A stretch of DNA of 64,000 bases. Origin: Xylaria sp. FL1777 (Eukaryota; Ascomycota; Sordariomycetes; Xylariales; Xylariaceae). The notes under the pieces are model-generated. The model did not search any database and had not been told where the DNA came from. It saw only the letters and a list, made by a program, of their open reading frames with translations. Made by a program: the position numbers and the translations under genes. How positions within the stretch are numbered: the stretch's first letter is position 1; each line of letters starts with the position of its first letter. The stretch is from contig MU400536.1 in NCBI GenBank assembly GCA_022578965.1, positions 1 to 64,000 on the forward strand, read 5' to 3'. Positions 12,468-26,200 of the stretch are shown here, piece after piece.

Positions 12468-14800
12468 ATGGTTGGATACCAGCATGATAATATCAGCCAG
12501 GATGGGTACGACACTTTAAGCCGCGAGAGCCTCGATTCGAGTCTCGCTTCGCCGGGGTATCCGGCCAGCAATGCGAGGCGCGGAGCCGATGTCCGGGACA
12601 GGGACTGTGGTATAGATGCCGCCGCTGCCGCCGCCACTACCACTACCACATATGATGCCCCGGTGGATCACGAGACTCACCAGCCGCACTCGCGGTCCAA
12701 GAAAGTCGTCGCATGGAAAGACTTGCCTAAGAAGGATCAGCTGCTTGTCATCACACTTGCCCGGCTCAGCGAGCCTCTGACACAGACTTCGCTGCAGGTA
12801 ACATGACTTCCTGTTCTTCCTTCTATTTCCCCGAGGGGCCCGTCAGCCGCTAACACCTCGTGCAGGCGTATATGTTTTACCAATTACAATGGTGTGAGTG
12901 ATCTTGGTGATTACCTTCTTTGCCCTCTTGCCCATATAAGGAGCACCGGTCTGGTATACTACCTAGCCGGGACCAACCCTCAAAAGCCTTAGACATATAT
13001 GAAACCTGCACATGTGAGCAAATTATCCACTAACTCCTGTTCTAAAGTTGATCCTACCCTTCCCGATGCTGTTATCTCTGGCCAGGCGGGCATCTTACAT
13101 GCTAGCTTCACGGCAGCTCAGTTCTTTACTGCTATGCTATGGGGTCGTATAGCGGACTCGAAGCTTGCTGGTCGCAAGTCTGTCATTATGGTTGGCCTCC
13201 TTGGTACCCGTTAGTCAATAATCTCGTGTCCCGTATAGCAGCACGACTTCATACTTACAAACCTCGTTTAGTGGTTTCGTGCCTGGGCTTTGGTTTCTCC
13301 ACTAGCTTTTATCAGGCCTTATTTTTTAGATCCCTCGGCGGTATTACGAATGGCAATATTGGTGTCATGAGGACTATGTTAGTGTCTTTCGTCTAATATG
13401 CGCATGGTAGACTGTTAGTATACTAACCTCATTGCCGTGTAGGATTAGCGAGACCATCCGCGAGAAGAAGTAAGCCAAGGTTGCTACCAACCAAAAATAT
13501 AGAATGTATCTGACTCTTCTACAGGTATCAGTCCAGGGCGTTCCTAATTCTACCCATGACCTTCAACATCGGTGTCATTGTAGGTCCTATCCTGGGCGGT
13601 GTACTTTCCGACCCGGCCAATTCTTACCCCAGTGTCTTTGGAAACGTGGAGTTCTTTCGAAAATTCCCTTACGCGACGCCTAATATCGTCAGCGCTATAT
13701 TCCTGGGCACTGCGTTGCTGCTTTGTTGGTTGATGCTCGAAGAGGTATGGCCATCTACCTCTTTCAAGTCCATAGATGGCTGTTAATAATGGCTATAGAC
13801 CCACGACTCTCTCCGTGACAAACAAGACATCGGTATCCTACTAGGTCGGAGATTGAAGACACTTATCCGGCGGAATAACAACTCTATAGCTTATATCCCG
13901 CTCCACTCGCGGGATACGAGCCTTAGCACCGTCACCACCGCTGACTATGATCTCTCACCTGGTACACCGCGCATCTCGGCCGAGTTAGCGTCTAAGCAGC
14001 CAACTTCTCGTCGCCGATATACGGGCCGGTTGCCATTTCGGCGCATATTCACGCGCAATGTCTCCTTCACATTGGTCTCACACTTCTTTTTGGCGTTCCA
14101 TGTGGGCACGTTCAATTCGCTCTGGTTCGTTTTCCTCTCCACGCCAGTATATAACCCGGCAGCCCCGGATCCGTCGGGCTTCAAGCCACACCTCCCCTTC
14201 CGATTCACCGGTGGGCTGGGTCTTCCGCCGCGATCCGTGGGGCTCGCTATGGCAATTTTGGGTGTGATCGGGATTTTGATGCAGCTGTTGCTGTATCCGT
14301 GGCTGTCTGCACGGCTTGGAACCCTACGCTCGTGGCGCACTTTCCTCTTCTTCTTTCCAATCACGTATCTCATCCTGCCGTTTTTGTCAGTCGTGCCTAG
14401 TTCGACTCCCCCCCCGAGTCAGAAGACAGGCCTGGCGATCTGGGCAGCCATCGGGGGTGTACTGTTCGTGCAAGTTTCAGCCCGCACGTTTGCGCTTCCG
14501 GCACAGACAATCTTGGTCAACAACTGCACGCCCCATCCTAGTGTATTAGGCACTGTTCATGGGTTAGGGCAGAGTGCAAGCAGCCTCGCGAGAACGATTG
14601 GGCCTGTTGCCGGCGGATGGCTTTATGGACTGGGGCTGAGCCATGGACTCGTGGGGGGTGTTTTCTGGGGGATGGCTGGCGTGGCGGTTGCTGGAGTGGT
14701 ATTTAGTTTTTGGGTGAGAGAAGGTAATGGTCATGAGATATGGCTCGAGGGCGACGAAGAAGACGATGCGGAAAACGAGGGCCAACGAATTGCTCCATAA
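12468..14800 (+). CDS. Major facilitator superfamily transporter (ZIF1/YCR023C-like)
   Basis: This is a multi-spanning plasma-membrane or vacuolar transporter of the MFS group that includes plant zinc-induced facilitators and yeast YCR023C; the substrate cannot be read from sequence. Proposed exons are 12468-12797, 12866-12893, 13048-13203, 13272-13377, 13443-13469, 13525-13744 and 13799-14800, all phase-compatible and giving about 622 residues. Visible motifs are motif A, GRIADSKLAGRK, after TM2; an R-S-L-G-G-I-T-N-G-N segment in TM4; and motif C, GVIVGPILGG, in TM5. A long hydrophilic loop separates the two halves, and the tail is acidic. The first in-frame ATG is at 12384, but MVGYQHDNIS at 12468 looks more like a natural start. 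The exon 3 donor is a weak GTACCC and the exon 4 donor is GTTAGT. The gene is isolated between two RIP-destroyed blocks, yet its frame is intact. Confidence 0.85.
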
Positions 14801-15495
14801 AGTCTGGTTAAGTTGAGCTAGAGCTAGAAGAGGGAGGAGAGAGGGAGGTTGACTCGGATACACTACGTACATCCACACAATATAGGGTAAATAGACGAGG
14901 ACATGTACATGATACCTTTAAAGTAGATACAAATAGATATAAAATACGAACAACAAATCATCTCAAATGAGTTCGTCTGCTGTCTCGGCGACAGTGGAAA
15001 ATCAGCAACAATGGTGAAGCCTTGATACCCACTGCTCGCTGGAATTTAGACGAGCTAATTCTTCCTAAGCACAAATGCCACAAGACTTCCTGGGCCAGCT
15101 AATAATATACGTAGTTACGCACGCCATTGCACTGGCGAGGGAGGATGAGAATATTCAGGTCCTCTTCGTATCCGTCGCGCAGATACCGGTACACGCGGTG
15201 TGCGCTCAATACTGCCGGCAGCTCAGCGGCTACATATGAACAGTGTATCGACACATGGTATCTCCTGTAGCGTGAGGCTGGAAGCTGCTATTGTTTCCCC
15301 GGTCGTCTTGGTCTTGTTTAATGATGTGTTCTAGGAGACCATCACCATGAATGTTATCAATTGAAGACCATTCCGACAACCGTCTTATAATTCCAAGGCG
15401 GTCTCGTAATTTGAAGTATGAAGTTCAAGGGAATATCTTACAGCTGAGACCATTTCTGTGATCGTCCCGATTAGCCCCTCCCTTTGTGCTAGTGT
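14801..15495. other. Intergenic region after the MFS gene
   Basis: Normal composition, presumed 3' untranslated region of the transporter followed by DNA in which no gene is visible. It ends at the left LTR of element 2. Composition falls abruptly into the AT-rich block near 15,600, inside the LTR. Confidence 0.4.
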
Positions 15496-15716
15496 AGCTG
15501 TCAGGTCACATGACCTAGCACCTAGCCCATAGCCCCACAATATGTGTACTATAGCCCACTACTTTGTAGGCCAGACCTTTGGCTAGCCACTTAGCTAGTC
15601 TTATTACACTTTTAAGTTTTAACCATTACAAAATATATAGTATATTAAGCTTTATTTAATGCTAGTATGCTTTTTGCTTTTTGTTAGTGCTTTTGTTATT
15701 TATAATATAGTAGCTA
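15496..15716 (+). repeat. Left LTR of element 2
   Basis: It aligns without gaps to 30377-30582 (constant offset 14,881), apart from a TA insertion near its right end. Differences are almost all C/T or G/A. The outer (left) half keeps normal composition, including GGTCACATGACC-type sequence, while the inner half has been converted to A+T. The exact left edge is uncertain by a few bases: the preceding TGT could belong to the LTR but is not matched in the other copy. Confidence 0.75.
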
Positions 15717-18700
15717 GTAATTATTTTAGCGTTTTTACTTGTTAAAACGGTTTAATATAACCTTAATTAGCTATTTTTAAATTTAAAGATCTTTTTTGCT
15801 AAGTTTTAAAATTACTAATTAAAAACCTTTTAACTATAGCTTTGCTATTTATTAAAACTTAGATTTTATTTAAAACTAGTTAAATATAGCTTAAAAATAA
15901 TATTAACTTAAACTAAAAAACAGTAATATTGCTACTAAATTAATAAGCTATAGTTAATTAAAGGATTTTTTAACTTTTAGCAAAGTTACTTTAATGCTTG
16001 CTTTATTATTTGCAGTTTTTGTTATTTAGAACTTTTAAAAGCAATACTTAAGCTTTTTAAAATATAATTATATTTGCTACTATTACTAATAAAACTAAAG
16101 AAGTTTTTAAATTGTTTTTAAAACTTTAAAAAACAATTTATATTTAAAACTTAAGCTAAATTTTAACAAGCTTAATTAATTGCTTTATTTTTTTTTTTTG
16201 CTTTTTTATTTTAATTTGCAGTTTTTATTGCTAATAATTAAATGCTTGCTAATAATAAGCAAGAACTTTTTAATAATAATAATAAATTATTATAATTTTT
16301 TTTACTAGTTGCTTATTTAATAAAGCAAGTAATAATTAATTTACTTAATTAAAAATTAAAAATTATTGCTAATATATTTATTTTTTATTTAGTAATTATA
16401 ATAAAGCTTATAATAAACTAAAAAAACTATATTAATTTATTTATTAGTTTAGTTTATAATATTAAAGCTTTTTTTATTGCTATAGCTTTTTTTGTTTTGT
16501 TTATAATATAATTAGCTATGTTTTTAAAACTTATTATAGCTACTTTATAACTTTTATGTTTTTTAATTAATAATTTTGCTTATTTACTACTTGTTAGCTT
16601 AGTTAAACTTGCTAAGTTTACTATAGTTATGCTTGCTATAGCTACTTTTTTAGTGTTTACTTTATTACTAAAACTATTGCTGTTTTTTTATTTTAGTACT
16701 AAATAAGTTTAATAAAAAAAACCCGCTAAAGAATTTGCTATATTATTTATTATATTGTTGCTTTTTGTTTTTCGTGCATTTATTATATTAAGCAAAAAAA
16801 TAGCGTTTTTTAATAATAAGAAATTTTTGCAGCTTAATTTTATTTAAAATATAAGCAGTAATATTTGCTAAGTTTTATTTATAAGCTATATATTTAATTA
16901 TTTTACAAACTTATTTTAATATTTATTATAACATAAATTATTGCTTTTAGAACTTTTTTAATAATTTTAACTGCAATATTAATACTAATATTTATAAATA
17001 AACAAACTACAAAATATAGCTATTATATACAAAATAGTAAATAATATTTTTTTAGAATTATTTAAATACTTTAAACTTTTTATTACTATAAAAGTTTAAT
17101 AGCAAGCTTATATAATATTAAACTAATTAAATAAAGTTAAATAGGAATTTTAGCTATTTTAAAGTTAAGCTTATATTTTAGTAGCAATAAAAACTTTAAA
17201 AAAATTCTAATAATTATTAACTTAGTTTATTGTTTTAATTATAGCTTTGTTTTTATTACTGCGATTTTTTAAGCATGTTAGCTCTACAAGTAATTTGCTT
17301 TTATAAATTCTAGTTTTATTGCTTTTACTTTTACTTTTATTTGCTTTGCTACGTTTAATAAATAATTTATTTTAGCTAATAATATTAAGCAATTAAAAAC
17401 CACTAAATATATAAACTTATAATAGCTTTTAAAATGCTAAAGCTTTATAAAATTTATTTATGCTATTTAAATAATAAAGTAAATATATATATTAAAATAT
17501 TTACGTTAACTTAAATGTAATAGGTTATTTTAATATATATTTTAATTTTACTGCTTAGCTTTTTGCTTATGCTACTTTATTTCCAGGTAATTTTATTAAA
17601 AACCTAAAGCTGCTGCTAGGTTTTTTGCAAAACTAATATAATGCAGTTTATAATAATAATAGTTTTAGTAAAATTCCGCTTAAGTTAAAGCTATTTAAGT
17701 ATTATAACAGTATACTAATAATGCAATATATTAGTAAACTTAACTTATTAAGTTTTTATTATAAAAATGCTGCAGTTTTAAAAAAATTTAAAGTAAGCAT
17801 ATTATTTAACTTTATATTAGCAAGTGCTATTTAGTTTAAAAGTCTAAAAAATATAACTAAATAAACTATTATTTATAACTTTAAGAAAACTAAACGTTTG
17901 CTTTAATAATGTTTTTAAAAAAATAAACTTAAAGTTATAAAGCTTGCTAACTAAAAAAAACATAATTTTGCTAAAAAATCATTTAAGTTTATAAAAAAAT
18001 ATATTAATATAAAAGTTTGTTATTATTATAAAATAAGCAGTATTAATAAAGATTATATTACTTGTTATATTTATAATAATTTAAATAAAAACTTTAAATT
18101 ACTTGTTAAATTATAATAAATAAATAATATTATTTAGAACTTACGTAAATAAATTAGCATTAATAAGTTTTTAGCAATAAAGCAATAATATAAAGTAAAT
18201 AAAGCGTGCTAAATATAAAACAAACGTTTTATTAAGCTTAAAGCTTTTATTAAAAAAAATAAATTTTTTTGCAACTATTATAGTAATAGTAGCACTTAGT
18301 TTTATTATAACTAAAATTATGCTTTTAATAGTTTTTTTTTGCTTTTTAGCGCTATTATAGTGCTTTTAGACTTTTTTAAAAGCATAATTAACGTTTTTAA
18401 AAACTTTAAAAGCAGTAAAAAAAAAAATACTAAAAATACTATTAATTCAACAAATAATAAAAATAACTTATGCTATAATTAAAATAACTATAATTATTAA
18501 AGCAATTAAAATTACTAAAACAACAATAATTATTAACTTTTTAAAGTTATTTATATTTTTATAATAAATAGCTATATTATATAGTAAAACGTAAATATTA
18601 AAAACTTTTATGCATTAAAGCAAGTTTTTAAATAAATATATAACTTTTAATTTATATATAACTTTAAATTTTTAATAAAAGAACTTAATAAAATTAATAC

Positions 18701-20399
18701 GCTTAATAAACTTGCTAAGCTTTCTAAAGAAATAAAGCTAAAAAAAAACTAAAGCAAACGTTTAAAAAAAACATATTGCTAGCTAATTTGTTAATATTTT
18801 CTAAAGTAGCTAATAATAGCAAAATACTAGTTAGTATTAAGTATACTAGTTTTTTTAGCTTATTTAATAATATTTTTAGCGCTTTATTAAATTTACTATT
18901 TAATTTTCTAACTACTATTAATTATACTTTAAAATTTTTTAAAGCTAATAATAGCAAAATACTAATTAGCTTTTATTTAAATATTTTTTTTTCTTTATTT
19001 ATTAATAATTATTTTATTATTTTGCTTTAAAAAGAAACTTTAAATATTTTATATAATTTTATACGTTAACTTACTTTTAATAAAGCGTTAGAAGATTTTA
19101 AAGTTTTTAATACTACTGTAAATATTAAGTTGCTTAATTATATCTATAAAAAAAAAAAAACTGCATATTTTTATATAGCTAAAAGCTAAATATACAAATA
19201 AAAAAGCTATACTTATTTTAAAGCTATTATATATAGCTTAAGTTAATTAATTAAAGCATATATTAATACTTGTTTTTTATTTAGTTTTATATTTGCTAAA
19301 TATTTTATAAAGTATTACTTTAGTTATATTATTATTAATATAAAGCTTTTTAGTTTTAAAAGTATAAACAAAAGCTTTTATATTAAGCAATACGTTAATT
19401 TTAATATAATGCTACTTAATATAAACAAAAAGTTATAAATAGTATAATAACGCTTTTACTTAGTAAACAAATTTAATTATAGTATATTATTAAGTATATT
19501 TTTTTTGTTTAAAAACTGTTTTTATATTTGCTAAAATAGCAAAACGTAAAACAATAAACTATATATAAAAAAGTTAAATAAACAAGTTAAACTTTTTAGC
19601 AAATTATAAAATAAACTAAAGCTATACTAAAAGTTAAGCAAATTATTACTAATTTAATTTAAAATTAACATTAATATTACATTTAGTATTAATATAGCTA
19701 TACTTATAAAGCATTTTAATTTTTTAATTATAATAAACAGTTATTTTATAATTAATAAACTATATATTAATGCTAGCTTTAATACGTTTGGTTTTTTAAT
19801 AGCTAATATTATAAATAAACAAAACAAATATTATTATTTTGCAAATTTTAGCAAACTTTTAATATTTATTTATAAAAACAACATAATTAGCTATATTAAA
19901 ACTGTGCAAATTTATAATTTAGCAGTATTATATTTTATTTTTGCTTAATAAAACGCTAAAAAAGCTTATGCTATTTTACTTTTTAAAATTATTAATATAA
20001 CTAAAGCTAATAATATTAATAATAATTAAAATAATTAATATAAACATAGCTACTTTTTTAACTTTTTTGATTTTTTTTTTAAATTGCTGCTTAAAAAATT
20101 TAAGCTAAACAAATTAAAAATAAATATACTTTTTAACTAAAAACTAAAGATTATTTAACAAATTAAAAACATTATTAAAAAATATGCTTGTTTATTTTGC
20201 TTAAAATTAAGTAAGTTTAATAATAACATTTAAATATTAATTAACTTTAAAAACAAAAAAACATATAATAATTTAGGCTAACGCTTATATTAATAATTTT
20301 GTTATAATATTAAAGCAATAAATAATATTTTAAAGCTTTTAATTAAAGCTAAAGTTATTAAGCTTATTTTATTTAGTTAATTTTGCTTTATAGCATTTT

Positions 20400-21900
20400 T
20401 AGCTTTTATTATATAACAAAAAAGTAAACCTTGCATTATTGTTAATTTACGTAAAGTTAATATAAAGCTTGTTAATAATATATACTTATTGCTATAATAA
20501 AACAAAATTCTTAAAGCTATATATAAGTTTATAGTATTTATAACAGTTAATGTTATAAAAAGTTATTTTTAGCAAGAAATTTTTACTAAAAATAAGCATA
20601 AAACGGCTTTTATTATATATTACTAAAAGCATAAACAGCTAACTATAGCTACTATAAAACTTAAAACATTTTTAGGTTTTTTTTAATACTAAATAAAATA
20701 GCTTTTTTACAAATATTTCTAGTAATTTATGCTAGTTTATATTAATAACATTATTATTTATTTTTGCAACATTAATAATTATTTTAGCTATTTTAATACT
20801 ATTTTTAGTATATTTGCTGCTTTTAAATGTATTATATTTTTAAAAAAATGCTACTTTATATAATATAGCTTTAATACATTTAGTTAATATGTTTTTAAAC
20901 TTAAGTTGTTTACTATAAAAAAAAATGCAAAGCAATTTAATAACTTAAAATATTTAGAACTTTAAACAACTTTAAAAAAGAACTTAGTTTTATAGGTTTT
21001 TTTTGCTATTATATATATTAATTTGTTAGAATTACTTAACTATTAAATAAACTTAAAACAATAAGTTTTAAGAATTGTTTAAAAAAAGCTAATCTAAAAA
21101 AAGCAAAATAAGCTTAAAGCTATGTATTACTTCTGCTTATTTTACTTTTAAAGCTTAATAAAGTTACTAGTAAAGTATTTATTAAAAAACTTATTATATT
21201 TTATAATATAGAAATACGTTAGAATTTTATATAAGCTAAAGTATAAAAAGCTTAAAAAACGCTAAAAAAATATATATATAAAGCTATTAATCTAGCATTT
21301 TTTAACTATAATAAGCTATTTATACTTTAAATAAACTTAAGTAAGCTATATAATATTAGTATAGCACTATACTAAATATAAAACAATAATAGCAAACTAA
21401 AACTTGTACTGTTTTTTTTTTAATTATTTAGCTTTATAAAACAAAGATTTAGTATTTGCAAAATTAAAACATGCAAACTTGTTTAAACTTTTAAAAAACT
21501 AACTTAATATTTTAACTATAGTTAAATTTATATATATATAAATTATAACGTTATTATATAAGCTTTTTGTTTAATTTTATAAAAGCTAAAAAGTTTAAAT
21601 TAACTTATATTATAAAGGCTATTTTTAGCAAGATATATAAACTGTTTGTTTATTTATTATACTTTTAGAAAAGTATTTATTAATATAAATGCTTTATTTT
21701 AGTTATTTTGTAAAAACAACAAAAAAAAAAATTTTGTACTTTTTTTAGTAATTGTTTTACTAATAATTACTTAAGCTAAAGCAAAAGTAAATTAACTTGC
21801 AGCTATATTAACTTAAGCTAATTTTGTAGCTTTAATTAATAATTAATTTATGTAAGCTAACTTAAAAGCTTTAAAAGTTGCAAGTAATATATTAAAAGCT
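20400..21900 (+). pseudogene. Gypsy reverse transcriptase/RNase H relic of element 2
   Basis: One plus-strand frame around 20734-20763 reads VYINNIIIYF, the gypsy motif V-Y-I-D-D-I-I-I-Y-S with both aspartates turned to asparagine. It is followed by NTIFSIFAAFKCIIF and a KKCYF segment, as in fungal gypsy RTs where this region precedes a Y-P-S-x-x-L-L-G box. Further downstream, about 21,280-21,500, a frame resembles the RNase H start of the same family (an L-F-I-x-I-x-x-S-K-x-Y sequence followed by a V-L-F-F segment). Stops interrupt throughout. Domain limits are approximate and rest on motif reading. Confidence 0.7.
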
Positions 21901-22319
21901 TTAGCAATTATAGCTACTATAATAAAAACGCTTGCATTATTTATTAACTTAACAAATAATATAACTAATTTGCTTTTTTATATACTAGCATTTAAAAAGT
22001 TTTTTTTATTATTTTAAGAATTATTAAATATACTTAAAGCGTAAATTTGCATTTTAAAAGTAAATAGCGTTACTATAATTATAATTTATATTTTAAACGA
22101 ATTTTAAAATAAAATTGCAAGCAATTTGCTTAAAAACCGAACTTTTTATATAGTATATAAACGTTTTTAAAAATAATATAAAATAACTAAAAATAATAAT
22201 AGAAGACTTTTTATAACGCTTTATGCCTTTAAATATAATTTTAATAGTTGCTTTATATATTTTACTTAAATAATAAAAGATTATATTATTATTTTAGCAG
22301 CTATTTATACTAAAGTAAT

Positions 22320-22680
22320 ATAGTTAGCTTATAATAATAAAGCATATATAAAAATTAAACATATATATAATTACTTATAAGCTATTATATATTGTTTTAA
22401 CTTAAAAAAACATATTGCTAAATATATAAATAGTTGTTTTAACTATAAAATAGCTAAAAAAGCTACTTATAAGCTATATAATAATTTTTAACTAATTTTT
22501 ATACTAGTTCTTTTTTTGTTTATTTTATGTTTTAATTTTATTATTAGTTTACTAAAATTTAAATATAGCTATAACGTAATTTTTATAGTTATATATAAAA
22601 TGTTTAAAGCTATTAAGTATATTTTTAGTTATAATAATTAAAATGCTATAAATTAAGCTTAAACTTATATTTAATAAGTT
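22320..22680 (+). pseudogene. Gypsy integrase relic of element 2
   Basis: One frame from about 22,340 reads KIKHIYNYL, then HIAKYINSCFNYKIAKK at about 22,411. This is the H2C2 zinc-binding region of retroviral-type integrases (H...H...C-P-E-C), here with the second Cys lost (CFNY). About 30 residues on, CFNFIISL at about 22,535 corresponds to the catalytic-core D-F-I segment with Asp changed to Asn, followed by YNVIFIVIYKMFK in place of Y-D-x-I-x-V-V-V-D-x-x-x-K. It follows the RT/RNase H relic on the same strand, the normal gypsy pol order. Confidence 0.7.
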
Positions 22681-23299
22681 TACTTAAATTAAGAACTGCT
22701 TAATAAGTTTATATTTAATATTAACTTTAAACTTATAAATATATTATAAACAACTTTATATAAAGCAAAAAAAGTTATAATATAACCTATAGTAATATAT
22801 TATTAAGCAGCTAATAAACAAATAAAGCAAACTATTTAAACATTTTAAACTTATATAATTATATTTATAAAAGCTTAGCTTAACTTTTTTAACTAAAAAA
22901 ACTATATAAGTTATATTGCTTACTATTTTAATATTTTTATATTGTTAATAATAAGCAAAATGTTTTTTAAGCTTTTATATAGCTATAAAGCTAAAACTTT
23001 TCTTTTTGTTAACTTTAAAATTAAAAACAATTTTGCAAAAAAACAATAATAGCTTAAACAAAAAGCATTTAATGCTGTTTATTTAGCTTAAGCATAAATA
23101 AAGATTTATTATAATATATAATATATAAAGCTTTTAATAATACATAAAAAAGATTTTATATATATTAAGCTTTTTAAACTTAGCTTGCTTAATTATTATT
23201 TATAAAACTAAACAAAGTTAAGTTTTTATAAAATTAGCTTTTTTAAAGTAAAAAAGTATATTAGTTTTTTTTGTTTCTGAATTAAACTTTTTAAATAGC

Positions 23300-26200
23300 T
23301 TTAATAGCGCAACAAAATATTTATTAAATATTTAAAGCTAGCTAAACTAAACAAGTTTAATTGCTTTAAGCTAAAGCTTAAAAGTTTTAATAACAAAAGT
23401 AAACAAAAATAAATTATAAATAAAATATAAAATTATGTTTGCATTAAGCTATTTTTATTTTTTTTTATAACAAAATTTAATTATGCTATAAAATTAAGTA
23501 ATATAACTATAATATTAAAACATAAAAACTAGCAGAACAAATTAAACAAAATGTTTTTAAGCTAATAAAAGCATATTATAAGCGCACTAAAACATAAAGT
23601 TTTATATTATATTATTTAACTATAAAAATGCTATTATTTATTACTTTAAAAATACATTACAATAATTAAGTATACTTTTTTAATATTACTTAAGTTTTTT
23701 ACGTTTTAAATAAAACGTTAAAAAGTTTAGTATGCTTTTATAGCTGCTATTAATTAGCTAAAAAGCTAAAGCAAAAAGTTTACATAAATACTTTAGCTAT
23801 ATAAATACATAAGTTTATTTATAAAGTTTTAATAAATATTTTTAATTTTTTTAGCGTTTTAGTAAAGTTATAAATATATAAGTACTTAAATATATTAGTT
23901 AATTAGCATATATTTTTTTTAGTATGCTTTTTTTGCAAGCAAAGCATATTTACTTATTATTAAGTATTTTGCACGCTTTTTTTTCTGCAATTTTTTAGTA
24001 GCTCTAATTTTATATATAATCAGTTTTTAAATTATATGCAATTATATTACTTTTGCTTTACACACTTTTAGTTTTTAAACTGTTTTTTTACTTTATATTT
24101 ATAACTTTTTTTGCTTTATAACTATATACTTTTTACTTTATAAAACATTTTTGCTTTATATATATTAAACTATACTTTTATACTTAAAATTTAGTTTTAT
24201 ATTTATTTTTTAACTACTTAATATTTTTTTATATTATAATTTTTTACTTTTATTAAAAAATAGTTATAATGCTTTACTTATTTAAAGTTAAAAACGTTTT
24301 TAAAGCTAAAACTGCTTAAATTTAAATTAAGCGTAATACTAGCTATTATATTTAGCTTAATAAAATACTTAGTAATACTATAAAAAATTATATATTTTTT
24401 ATTATTATTAATAGCTTTTATAAATACTTTGTAGGTTTTAAGCCTTTTATTTATGCTATTTTAAGTGTTATTTAGAATTTTAACTGTTTTAATACTATAT
24501 TTGTTTTTTATAAAGCAATTACTAATAATTTAATAATACTTAATATTAATTTGCTTAATAATGCTATTTTAAATAAAATTTACGCATTTTTTTAAAAGTT
24601 AAAACTTATTAATATTAAACATATATAATTCTTTTTGCAAAAATTTAATATTAGTAATAATAAAAATTGCAAAAGTGCTATTAACTAGGCTTTTATTTAT
24701 TAGCAAGCTAGCTTTATTTTTTTAAGTAATTTAAAGTATAAGTATATTTATAATAAATTTTATAAAAACTATACTAGCTTTTTTATTAGTAAAAACTATA
24801 AAGTTTAACTGTTTATTATTAGCAATATAATTAGTTAAATATATTATATTATTGTTTACTTAGCTTATTTATGCGTTAAATGTTTTAATATTATTTATAA
24901 CTATTTTAACTACAAATATTAAACTAATATTAATAGTTATTATATCTGCAAATATTTTAAATATTATAAAAGAAATTGCAAATTGCTATACATATTGTTT
25001 TGCAATATTTGCTAAGCTTATAACGCTTACTTTATTTTGCTTTATTTAGCTTATATTATTTTTTTTTTTTTGTTACTTTAGAAAAAAAAAAAAAAAACCG
25101 TAAATTATTTCTAAAAGTTTACTTTTATACTAATAACGTTGCTTAACTTTTAAAATTTAACAATAAAACTTAAAAGCTAGTTTAAATAGCTTTTTAAGTT
25201 AATAAGTATAGCAAATATAAAAGTGCTTATATTACGCAAATAATAGTTGCTATTATAAGTATATTTATATAATAAAAATGCTTAAACAACAAAAAGCCTA
25301 AATAAAAAAAACTATTTTTAATTGCATTATATATACTTAAATATGTTTTAAGCGTTAATATTATAAAAAGTTAAAAATACCGAACTATTATTAAGCTTAA
25401 TAATACATGCTTTAGTATTTTTTAATTACTTATTAAGCACGCTTATTAGCTAAAAAACTATAATAAGTACAAAGTTTTTATATTAATTATAATAAAATAT
25501 AATATAATTATTTAAAATCTAAAAATTATTAAAATCTTTATAGAATTTATTTATAATTAAGCTTTTTTTGTTAGTTTTATAAACATTAAATTTAAGCTAT
25601 ATTATTTAGCTATAAAAATTAAATTTATATTTAATATTTTTATATATATTAATGCTATTTATTATATAGTATTTTTTAACTATGTTAAATTTTTTATTAA
25701 TATATTTAGCGTAGCATTTATTAAAATTTTTAAAAGCATTAAAGAAGTAATAATTAACGCAAAAAAACTACAATTAATGCAAATTATGCTTTTTGCTTAT
25801 AACTATAAAACTTAAATTGCTATATTAATTTTTACAAACTGCTATTAATTTTATAATTTAAATTATTATGTTTTACTTAAGCGCTATGCTTAAAAAAAAG
25901 TTTTTAGCGTTATTAAAAAGCTTATTAACTATTTGCAAGCTAATTTTACTTAATAAAAAGCTTTTAAAGTTTTTTTAAATATAATTAAAAGATTAGTTTA
26001 ATTATTATATATAATAGCTTATAAATATAACTATTAAAACAAAATTACAAAGTATACTAGCTATTTTTTTGCATTAAAAGTAATAATGCTAATAATTAGT
26101 TAAAACGTTTATAATTTTACTACTGTATAAATAATATTTCTTAAAAAACTTTATAAGCTATTTTTTATTTTATGCTTTAATAATAAATTATAACTAAAAT

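Noticed and set aside
14564..14878. Minus-strand frame antisense to the end of the MFS gene
   Set aside because: It overlaps a well supported coding exon and has no recognisable protein features.
18776..19030. 84-codon frame in block 2 with an internally repeated NNSKILISF-like segment
   Set aside because: It lies in the expected direction before the pol relic and may be a gag-protease fragment, but it shows no retropepsin D-S/T-G and the composition alone could produce it.
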